From: an uncultured Collinsella sp.
Lineage (GTDB): Bacteria; Actinomycetota; Coriobacteriia; Coriobacteriales; Coriobacteriaceae
Reading direction: 5' to 3'
Assembly: GCA_902492825.1 (NCBI GenBank)
Contig: CABUMZ010000076.1
Span: 1-9,528, forward strand
Length of the DNA stretch: 9,528 nt
Below the pieces are notes generated by a model. It had not been told where the DNA came from. It searched no databases and saw only the letters and a list, made by a program, of their open reading frames with translations. Both the position numbers and the translations under genes were made by a program. Positions 1 to 4,722 of this stretch are shown here, piece after piece (positions within the stretch are counted from its first letter, which is position 1; each line of letters starts with the position of its first letter).

Positions 1-149
1 TCGACGTACCGGATGACTTTACCGGTGCTGTTATCCAGAAGCTGACCAGCCGTAAAGGCGAGCTGCAGGGCATGAGCCCGATCGGTAGCGGATACACAAG
101 ACTGGAGTTCTCGATTCCGTCCAGAGGTCTCATCGGCTACCGCGGCGAG
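1..149 (+). pseudogene. typA: TypA/BipA translational GTPase, internal fragment cut at both ends
   Basis: The frame whose codons begin at position 3 reads DVPDDFTGAVIQKL, then RKGELQGMSPIGSGYTRLEF, then IPSRGLIGYRGE. These are hallmark blocks of the C-terminal half of TypA/BipA, a ribosome-associated GTPase of the EF-G/LepA class linked to ribosome assembly and stress growth. The 5' part lies outside the window. The match ends at Glu (147-149): the family continues with FLTD-like residues, but here the frame runs on into sequence that is the antisense of folA. There is no stop codon at the join, so the frame stays open to 1271, but everything after about 149 is a shadow of folA and thyA. No GTPase motifs fall in this fragment. 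The family call is secure; whether the gene is truly broken or only misassembled is not known. Confidence 0.85.
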
Positions 150-410
150 CGCCTCGTCAACGCTATGCACCACGTCGACGCCCTCGGCAGCAAAGCTCTC
201 GTCGCGCGTGAGCACAATGTTGCGGCGATTCTTAAGCGGACGCCCGCCGGGAAAACTCAGCAGCGTCTTGCGTCCCATAATGACCGGACAGCCTTTGGTG
301 CACGCCACAAAATGGCGCATGTCGGCACGGTTGGACACGACCATGTCACCCTCGCACCCAATACCCCAGTCATCGCACACGGCGACAATGGCAGAAAGCT
401 TACACGTCAT
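150..410 (-). pseudogene. folA: Dihydrofolate reductase, 3'-truncated at the junction with typA
   Basis: DHFR reduces dihydrofolate to tetrahydrofolate with NADPH, regenerating the cofactor that thymidylate synthase oxidises. The protein begins MTCKLSAIVAVCDDWGIG and shows the family order: SAIVAV strand, WGIG, active-site acid Asp30 (NRADMRHF, equivalent to E. coli Asp27), PVIMGRKT (about 42-49, NADPH loop) and RRNIVLTRD (about 62-70). Only about 87 residues of the usual 160-180 are present. The IGG-type cofactor motif and the C-terminal half are missing because the sequence changes to antisense typA near position 150. The usual Pro-Trp before the active-site acid is replaced (MVVSNRAD). Start ATG at 410 is preceded by AGGTG (421-417), which overlaps the thyA stop, so the gene is probably translationally coupled to thyA nine bases upstream. 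An in-frame GTG at 419 is a less likely start. The minus frame stays open to the window edge. Confidence 0.85.
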
Positions 411-419
411 GCGCGTCAC

Positions 420-1268
420 CTACACCGCAATGGGGATGTTCTTGACCTGCGGGCCGTGCTCATAGCCCTCGACGATCAGATCATCGGTCGTAAACGCGTA
501 GAAATCATGCACATCGGGGTTGAGCGTTACCTTGGGAGCCGCAAACTGCGGACGCTCGATAAGCTCGCGGACGATATCGACATGACGGTCGTAAATATGG
601 GCATCGGCGATCACGTGCAGCAGCTCGCCAGCGATCATATCGACCGACTGCGCGACCATCATCAGCAAAATGGCATACTGGCACACATTCCAGTTGTTCG
701 CGGCCAAAATGTCCTGGCTACGCTGGTTGAGAATCATGTTGAGCGTCGGTTTGTCATCCTGCGGGCGCTGCGTCACGTTATACGTCACGCTGTAGGCGCA
801 CGGATACAGGTGCATCTCGGACAGATCGCTAAACACATAGGTGTTCGTCATAATGCGGCGGCTGTACGGCGTGTTCTTAAGGTCGTACAGCACGCGGTCC
901 ATCTGGTCAAAGTCACCCTCGGCATAATGGCTCTTCTGCCCAATCTGATACCCGTAGGCCTTGCCGATGGAACCGGTCTCGTCGGCCCACTCATCCCAGA
1001 TATGGCTGTTGAGGTCATGCACGTTATTGGACTTCTTCTGATAGATCCACAGGATCTCGTCCATAGCGGACTTGAGGGCCGTACGACGCAGGGTAAGAGC
1101 CGGAAACTCCTCACGCAGGTCGTAGCGGGCCGTGACACCAAAGTTTTTAATGGTATAGGCAGGGGTGCCGTCCTCCCACACCGGGCGGACCTTTTGGCCT
1201 TCGGTGGTGGTGCCATGGTCCAAAATATCGCGACACATGGTTACAAACTGTTGATCAGCTTTGCTCAT
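420..1268 (-). CDS. thyA: Thymidylate synthase (ThyA, methylene-THF dependent)
   Basis: Converts dUMP to dTMP in the cytoplasm with methylenetetrahydrofolate, releasing dihydrofolate for the downstream DHFR. The 282-residue protein has the catalytic Cys157 (LYPCAYS), the phosphate-binding Arg28 (VRPVWEDGTP), the Arg137-Arg138 pair (YSRRI), active-site Glu71 (DEILWIY), Trp91 (HIWDEW), Arg183/Asp186 (NQRSQDI), Asn194 (NNWNV) and His224/Tyr226 (DAHIY). The sequence runs to a family-typical end, KNIPIAV. Cys is followed by Ala-Tyr rather than the His of E. coli PCH. From memory this resembles the Bacillus subtilis ThyA / phage phi3T type (PCVYE), which is also about 280 residues. Start ATG at 1268 is chosen because GGGAGG (1278-1273) lies four bases upstream; extension to 1340 adds 24 residues with no family match. 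The gene is divergent from the DUF134 gene. Confidence 0.95.
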   Translation of the reverse strand: MSKADQQFVTMCRDILDHGTTTEGQKVRPVWEDGTPAYTIKNFGVTARYDLREEFPALTLRRTALKSAMDEILWIYQKKSNNVHDLNSHIWDEWADETGSIGKAYGYQIGQKSHYAEGDFDQMDRVLYDLKNTPYSRRIMTNTYVFSDLSEMHLYPCAYSVTYNVTQRPQDDKPTLNMILNQRSQDILAANNWNVCQYAILLMMVAQSVDMIAGELLHVIADAHIYDRHVDIVRELIERPQFAAPKVTLNPDVHDFYAFTTDDLIVEGYEHGPQVKNIPIAV

Positions 1269-1301
1269 TGACCCTCCCGTCAGTAGCCTATTGGCGATTT
1301 T

Positions 1302-1307
1302 ATTGTA
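1302..1307 (-). promoter_or_regulatory. Possible -10 element for thyA-folA
   Basis: Read on the minus strand this is TACAAT (five of six to TATAAT), followed by an A/T-rich stretch, 34 bp upstream of the thyA ATG. I see no convincing -35 hexamer at the usual distance, so this is a tentative promoter call. Confidence 0.35.
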
Positions 1308-1354
1308 GCCCAGGCGTGCTCGACCCCACAGCCCTAACACAAGCCGTCATTTTC

Positions 1355-1366
1355 TGACATATGCTA
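1355..1366. promoter_or_regulatory. Imperfect operator copy, TGACATATGCTA
   Basis: Shares the first nine bases and the last base with the perfect palindrome at 1408-1419. The two start 53 bp apart, close to five helical turns. It sits upstream of the likely promoter of the DUF134 gene and about 60 bp upstream of the likely thyA start point. It could be an auxiliary site for the same regulator. The role is inferred only from similarity and spacing. Confidence 0.45.
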
Positions 1367-1374
1367 AAAATGCC

Positions 1375-1402
1375 TTGCGTCCAACGACCAACGCGCTATT
1401 CT
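1375..1402 (+). promoter_or_regulatory. Likely promoter of the DUF134-NifX gene
   Basis: TTGCGT (1375-1380) and TATTCT (1397-1402) are separated by 16 bp and resemble -35 and -10 hexamers. Transcription would start near 1408-1410, inside the palindrome at 1408-1419, a classical arrangement for repression. This leaves a short leader that still contains the AAGGAG at 1423-1428. The -35 is weak, so confidence is moderate. Confidence 0.45.
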
Positions 1403-1407
1403 ATTGT

Positions 1408-1419
1408 TGACATATGTCA
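1408..1419. promoter_or_regulatory. Perfect 12-bp palindromic operator TGACATATGTCA
   Basis: TGACAT followed directly by its exact reverse complement ATGTCA, placed between the probable -10 and the ribosome binding site of the DUF134 gene. A symmetric site at the predicted transcription start next to a gene for a helix-turn-helix protein suggests autoregulation by a dimer. A near copy lies at 1355-1366. Binding is inferred, not shown. Confidence 0.6.
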
Positions 1420-1433
1420 GATAAGGAGTGCGT

Positions 1434-2198
1434 ATGGCAGGAAGACGCGAGAAACTGCGCCGCGTCGGGATCATCCCCGAATATCGCGGTTTTACCCCCG
1501 ATGGCCTGGCGAGCGGCGACGCCATCGACATGACGGTCGACGAACTCGAAGTCCTGCGCCTGTGCGACCTGGAAGGCCTTAACCAAGAGGCAGTCGCACA
1601 GCAGATGGGTATCGCGCGCGCCACGGTGGCGGCAATCTGCAGCCGCGCGCATCGCAAGGTGGCAAGCGCGCTGGTCAACGGACGAGCGCTCATCATCAAA
1701 GGCGGCAATATCGTGTACTCCCCCATCACCACGACGACGGCCGCATGGCCAGCAAAGGAGGTCGACACCATGAGGGTGGCAACCACGTACGACAACGGCA
1801 ACATCTTTATGCACTTTGGCCGCAGCGAGCAGTTCAAGATCTACGACATTCAGGACGGCAAGGTGCTCAACGAGCAGGTCGTGGGCACCGGCGGCACCGG
1901 CCACGGTGCCCTTGCGGGCCTGCTCGCCAACGGTGGCGTGGACGCGCTCATCTGCGGCGGCATCGGCGGTGGCGCTATCAACGCGCTTGCCCAAGCCGGC
2001 ATCACGGTATACGCAGGTGCCCAGGGCAACAGCGACGCTTGCGTCGAGGCCCTTATCGCCGGCACGCTCGCACAGAACGGCGAGGCCACGTGCGGCTGCC
2101 ACGGCCATGACCACGACCACGCCCACGAACACGGCGAGTCCTGCAGCTGCCACGACCATCACGAGCACGAGGGCCACGAGGGCTGCAGCTGCCACTAA
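1434..2198 (+). CDS. DUF134 HTH - NifX/NifB-type cofactor domain fusion with His/Cys-rich tail
   Basis: A 254-residue protein in three parts. Residues about 1-95 match the DUF134 family: RRVGIIPEYRGFTPDG, then MTVDELEVLRLCDLEGLNQE and a helix-turn-helix (about 47-78, QEAVAQQMGIARATVAAI), ending HRKVASALVNGRALIIKGG. Residues about 113-215 are a dinitrogenase iron-molybdenum cofactor (NifX/NifY/NifB C-terminal) domain: MRVATTYDNGNIFMHFGR, a GTGGTGHGAL loop, and ALICGGIGGGAINALAQAGI. Residues 220-254 form a metal-binding-like tail with 12 His, 6 Cys and three CxCH motifs. Start ATG 1434 follows AAGGAG (1423-1428); the in-frame GTG at 1428 is inside that site. No nitrogenase genes are nearby, so a role in nitrogen fixation is not implied. 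Stand-alone NifX-like proteins bind Fe-S or Fe-Mo clusters, so a metal- or cluster-responsive autoregulator is a fair inference. An internal start at 1770 probably makes a second product. Confidence 0.88.
   Translation: MAGRREKLRRVGIIPEYRGFTPDGLASGDAIDMTVDELEVLRLCDLEGLNQEAVAQQMGIARATVAAICSRAHRKVASALVNGRALIIKGGNIVYSPITTTTAAWPAKEVDTMRVATTYDNGNIFMHFGRSEQFKIYDIQDGKVLNEQVVGTGGTGHGALAGLLANGGVDALICGGIGGGAINALAQAGITVYAGAQGNSDACVEALIAGTLAQNGEATCGCHGHDHDHAHEHGESCSCHDHHEHEGHEGCSCH
1754..1762 (+). promoter_or_regulatory. Internal perfect Shine-Dalgarno AAAGGAGGT
   Basis: Nine bases complementary to the conserved 16S rRNA 3' tail, seven bases before an in-frame ATG at 1770 (residue 113 of the fusion). 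This is the strongest ribosome binding site in the window, better than that of the full-length start at 1434. It lies in the linker between the DNA-binding and NifX-type domains. Confidence 0.7.
1770..2198 (+). CDS. Predicted internal-start product: NifX-type domain plus His/Cys tail only
   Basis: Same frame and stop as the fusion gene, starting at Met113. The product would be 142 residues: a complete NifX-type domain beginning MRVATTYDNG, as free-standing members begin, followed by the CxCH/His tail, and without the helix-turn-helix. It could dimerise with the full-length protein or act as a separate cofactor or metal carrier. Alternatively the site may be a relic of two formerly separate genes that lost the stop between them. 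Evidence is the perfect Shine-Dalgarno at 1754-1762 and its position at the domain boundary; expression is not shown. Confidence 0.55.
   Translation: MRVATTYDNGNIFMHFGRSEQFKIYDIQDGKVLNEQVVGTGGTGHGALAGLLANGGVDALICGGIGGGAINALAQAGITVYAGAQGNSDACVEALIAGTLAQNGEATCGCHGHDHDHAHEHGESCSCHDHHEHEGHEGCSCH
2141..2195 (+). repeat. 13-bp direct repeat encoding CSCH in the His/Cys tail
   Basis: CTGCAGCTGCCAC occurs at 2141-2153 and 2183-2195, 42 bp (14 codons) apart and in the same frame. Both copies encode the CSCH core of the metal-binding-like tail. Together with CGCH at residues 220-223 this suggests growth of the tail by local duplication. Confidence 0.7.
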
Positions 2199-2261
2199 CG
2201 GCACGACACCGCGAGCTCGGGGTGCGACGCCGAACGCAACCCAACAATCAAAGCCAACAAC

Positions 2262-2293
2262 AAAGGCCACCCGGTAGCTTCCGAGTGGCCTTT
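2262..2293. terminator. Bidirectional terminator between the DUF134-NifX gene and ffh
   Basis: AAAGGCCAC (2262-2270) pairs perfectly with GTGGCCTTT (2285-2293); the stem continues after one C-A mismatch with CGG/CCG and closes on a six-base loop (2275-2280). It lies between convergent stop codons at 2198 and 2319. On the minus strand the stem is followed by a moderately T-rich run, so it should act best as the end of the ffh operon. On the plus strand the TTT of the stem itself is the only T tract. Confidence 0.75.
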
Positions 2294-2318
2294 GCCATAT
2301 CAAGCTGGAATTACAGCC

Positions 2319-3794
2319 CTATTTCTTATTACGCATCTGCGCTTCCATCTGGCGCAGCAGCTCCATATCGGACTTGGGACCGCCCGTACCCAGGCCGCCC
2401 ATGCCGCCCAGACCCATAGCGTCCAGGCCGGGGATATTGGGCATGCGCATCTTCTTGCCCTTCTTACCCTTTTTACCCTTTTTGCCGCCGGCCTGCGCCT
2501 GATTGGCCATCGTGCGCATGCGGCCCATCATCTTGTTCATCTCGCCCCACTGCTTCATAAGGCTGTTTACCTCAGTGGGGGTCACACCGGCGCCCTTGGC
2601 AATGCGGGCACGGCGCTGGCCGTTGATGATGGAGGGACGCAGGCGCTCCTCCTTGGTCATCGACATGATGATGGCCTCGTTCTTATCGAAGATACCCTCG
2701 TCCAGGTTGCCGCCCATCTGGTTGAGGGCGCGCTGGCCACCGGGGAGCATGCCCAGGATCCCCTTCATGCCGCCCATCTTCTTGACGGCTTTCATCTGGT
2801 CGAGCATGTCGTTCATAGTGAAGCCCTCGCGCAGCATGCGCTCGGCAGCCTCAAGCTGCTCTGCATCGGCCGCCTCTTGGGCCTTCTCAATAATGCCGAC
2901 AACGTCGCCCATGCCCAGAATGCGCTTGGCCATGCGATCGGGATAGAACGGCTCCAGCGAATCAGGCTTCTCGCCCATGCTCACGAACTTGATGGGCTTG
3001 CCGGTAACCTGACGCACCGAAAGTGCGCCACCGCCACGGGCATCGCCGTCGAGCTTGGAGATAATCACGCCATCAAAGTCGGTGCGATCGGCGAAGGTCG
3101 AGACGACGTTGACGATATCCTGGCCGGTCATGGCATCGACGACCATCAGCACCTGGTCGGGCTTGACGGCCTTCTTGATGTCGACGGCCTCCTGCATCAT
3201 CTGCTCGTCGATCTGAAGACGACCGGCGGTATCGACAATGACCACGTCGCGCAGGTGGTCGACGGCCTCCTGGATGGCACCCTTGGCAATGTCGACCGGG
3301 TGCGCGCCGTCACCGCGGAAGACCGGCACGCCGATCTCGCCACCGAGCGTGGCCAGCTGGTCGGCAGCGGCGGGACGGTAGACGTCGCACGCGGCGAGCA
3401 GCGGCGAGCGGCCCTGCTTCTTGAGCAGGTAGGCCAGCTTTACGGCCGCCGTGGTCTTACCGGAGCCCTGCAGGCCCACGAGCATGATGACATTGGGAAT
3501 GCGGTTGCTAAAAACGAGCTTGCTCTCGGTTGAGCCGAGCATCTCGGTGAGCTCGTCGAGCACGATCTTGACGACGTTTTGCGCCGGCGACAGCGACCCC
3601 ATGACCTCGGCGGTCATGCAGCGCTCCTTGGTCTTGGCGACGAACTCCTTGACGACCTTAAAGTTAACGTCGGCCTCGAGCAGTGCCATGCGAATATCGC
3701 GCATGGCCGAAGTAATATCGGCCTCGGTCAGCTTACCCTTGCCGCGCAGGCGGTCAAATGTGTCGTTGAGGCGATCGCTCAGGGAATCAAACAC
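2319..3794 (-). CDS. ffh: Signal recognition particle protein Ffh (SRP54)
   Basis: GTPase subunit of the signal recognition particle. It binds 4.5S/scRNA and hydrophobic signal sequences on nascent chains and docks on FtsY at the membrane. The 491 residues show the N domain (1 to about 90), G1 GLQGSGKTT (107-115), DVYRPAAADQL (137-147), DTAGR (188-192), SKLDGDARGG (246-255, Ser in place of the usual Thr) and a Met-rich M domain (about 310-430) with the RNA-binding RRARIAKGAG block (394-403). The tail is odd: four GKK repeats (437-448), then a Gly/Met-rich stretch and a charged end. The start is GTG at 3794, preceded by AAGGAG (3806-3801) overlapping the ftsY stop ten bases upstream, which suggests translational coupling. 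It is the last gene before the terminator at 2262-2293. Confidence 0.98.
   Translation of the reverse strand: MFDSLSDRLNDTFDRLRGKGKLTEADITSAMRDIRMALLEADVNFKVVKEFVAKTKERCMTAEVMGSLSPAQNVVKIVLDELTEMLGSTESKLVFSNRIPNVIMLVGLQGSGKTTAAVKLAYLLKKQGRSPLLAACDVYRPAAADQLATLGGEIGVPVFRGDGAHPVDIAKGAIQEAVDHLRDVVIVDTAGRLQIDEQMMQEAVDIKKAVKPDQVLMVVDAMTGQDIVNVVSTFADRTDFDGVIISKLDGDARGGGALSVRQVTGKPIKFVSMGEKPDSLEPFYPDRMAKRILGMGDVVGIIEKAQEAADAEQLEAAERMLREGFTMNDMLDQMKAVKKMGGMKGILGMLPGGQRALNQMGGNLDEGIFDKNEAIIMSMTKEERLRPSIINGQRRARIAKGAGVTPTEVNSLMKQWGEMNKMMGRMRTMANQAQAGGKKGKKGKKGKKMRMPNIPGLDAMGLGGMGGLGTGGPKSDMELLRQMEAQMRNKK
2451..2486 (-). repeat. Four 9-bp tandem units encoding (Gly-Lys-Lys)x4 in Ffh
   Basis: On the plus strand the units read CTTCTTGCC, CTTCTTACC, CTTTTTACC and CTTTTTGCC. 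They differ only at silent positions and encode residues 437-448 of Ffh. The basic run lies after the M domain and may help RNA or membrane contact. Copy number could vary between strains by slippage. Confidence 0.85.
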
Positions 3795-3804
3795 TGGTTA
3801 CTCC

Positions 3805-4722
3805 TTAGTTGGACTCGCCCACCAGGGCGCGGCAGAAATCTTTGGCGTTAAACTCCTGCAGGTCATCGACCTGCTCGCCCACGCCGATGCGCAGGATCGG
3901 GAGCTTGAGCTTCTCGGCCACGGCCATGGCGATACCGCCCTTAGCCGTGCCGTCCAGCTTAGTCATGATAATACCGTCCAGGCCCAGCGCCTCGTTAAAC
4001 TCGAGCGCCTGGTTCAGACCGTTCTGACCCGTGGCGGCATCGATCACAAGCACGACCGAGACAGGCATGGGACCGGCGGCCATATTGGCGGCGCGCTTAC
4101 GGGTCACATTGACCACCTTGGCGAGCTCGCGCATGAGTTCGGGGCTCGTGTGCAGACGACCGGCGGTATCGATGAGCACCAGGTCGCTGCCGCGCTTATC
4201 GGCCTCGTCGAGCACGTCATAGCATACGCTGGCCGGATCGGAGCCGCGGTCACGCTTGATAACCGGTACGCCGGCACGCTGCCCCCACACATCGAGCTGC
4301 TCGATGGCGGCGGCGCGAAAGGTGTCGGCCGAACCGATCACCACGTTCTTGCCGCGGGCGGCCATGGCGCTCGCAATCTTGCCGACCGTGGTGGTCTTGC
4401 CGGCACCGTTGATGCCGACAAACAGCACGCAGCTCGGCGTATCGGAAAACGGATCGCGCTCAACAGGCACAAAATGGCCCTCGAGCTGCTCGGCCAGGGC
4501 ACGGCGAAGCTGCGGGGCGGTCTTGAGGCTCTTCTTGGCAGCGGCGTCGCGCAGGTCATCGGAGACCTGAATGGCGACCTCGGCACCCATGTCACCCATA
4601 ACGAGGGTGTCCTCAAGGTCCTCCCAAAAATCCTCGTCGACCTCGCCGCCAAAGTAGAAGACCTCGTTAAGGGCCTCGCGGCTGCGCTCAAGTCCGCGCG
4701 AGAGAGCGTCAAAGAATCCCAT
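3805..4722 (-). CDS. ftsY: SRP receptor GTPase FtsY
   Basis: Membrane-associated receptor that pairs with GTP-bound Ffh to deliver ribosomes to the Sec translocon. The protein has 305 residues with N-domain helices (1 to about 90), G1 GINGAGKTT (103-111), DTFRAAAIEQL (133-143), DTAGR (185-189), TKLDGTAKGG (254-263) and GVGEQVDDLQEF (280-291). The long acidic A domain of E. coli FtsY is absent; only a short N-terminal MGFFDALSRGLERSREAL helix precedes the N domain, as in many Gram-positive bacteria. The ATG at 4722 shares its A with the TAA of smc (TAATG), so translation is probably coupled to smc; no strong separate ribosome binding site is seen, only GGAAAGG about 13 bases upstream. Confidence 0.97.
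   Translation of the reverse strand: MGFFDALSRGLERSREALNEVFYFGGEVDEDFWEDLEDTLVMGDMGAEVAIQVSDDLRDAAAKKSLKTAPQLRRALAEQLEGHFVPVERDPFSDTPSCVLFVGINGAGKTTTVGKIASAMAARGKNVVIGSADTFRAAAIEQLDVWGQRAGVPVIKRDRGSDPASVCYDVLDEADKRGSDLVLIDTAGRLHTSPELMRELAKVVNVTRKRAANMAAGPMPVSVVLVIDAATGQNGLNQALEFNEALGLDGIIMTKLDGTAKGGIAMAVAEKLKLPILRIGVGEQVDDLQEFNAKDFCRALVGESN

Noticed and set aside
72..1271. A 399-codon plus-strand open frame beginning in typA sequence
   Set aside because: Only the first 26 codons are TypA; the rest is antisense to folA and thyA and His/Arg-rich in the way of GC-rich shadow frames. It is a product of the join near 149.
1269..1340. Upstream extension of thyA by 24 residues
   Set aside because: The added residues resemble no ThyA N-terminus, cross the probable -10, and the ATG at 1268 has a good ribosome binding site.
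1407..1412. TTGACA as a -35 box for the DUF134 gene
   Set aside because: A -10 at normal spacing would fall on the start codon at 1434 with no TATAAT-like sequence there, and the ribosome binding site would be left untranscribed. The hexamer is better explained as part of the palindrome.
1434..2198. Nitrogen-fixation function for the NifX-type protein
   Set aside because: No nif structural or accessory genes are in the window, and this domain is common in organisms that do not fix nitrogen.
1401..2303. A 300-codon minus-strand frame opposite the DUF134 gene
   Set aside because: Valine/alanine-rich shadow of a GC-rich gene; it runs through the terminator hairpin and the palindromic operator and shows no domain.
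2292..3533. A 413-codon plus-strand frame over ffh
   Set aside because: Antisense to a complete, motif-perfect ffh; composition (Leu, His, Ala, Gly rich) and lack of a ribosome binding site mark it as a shadow.
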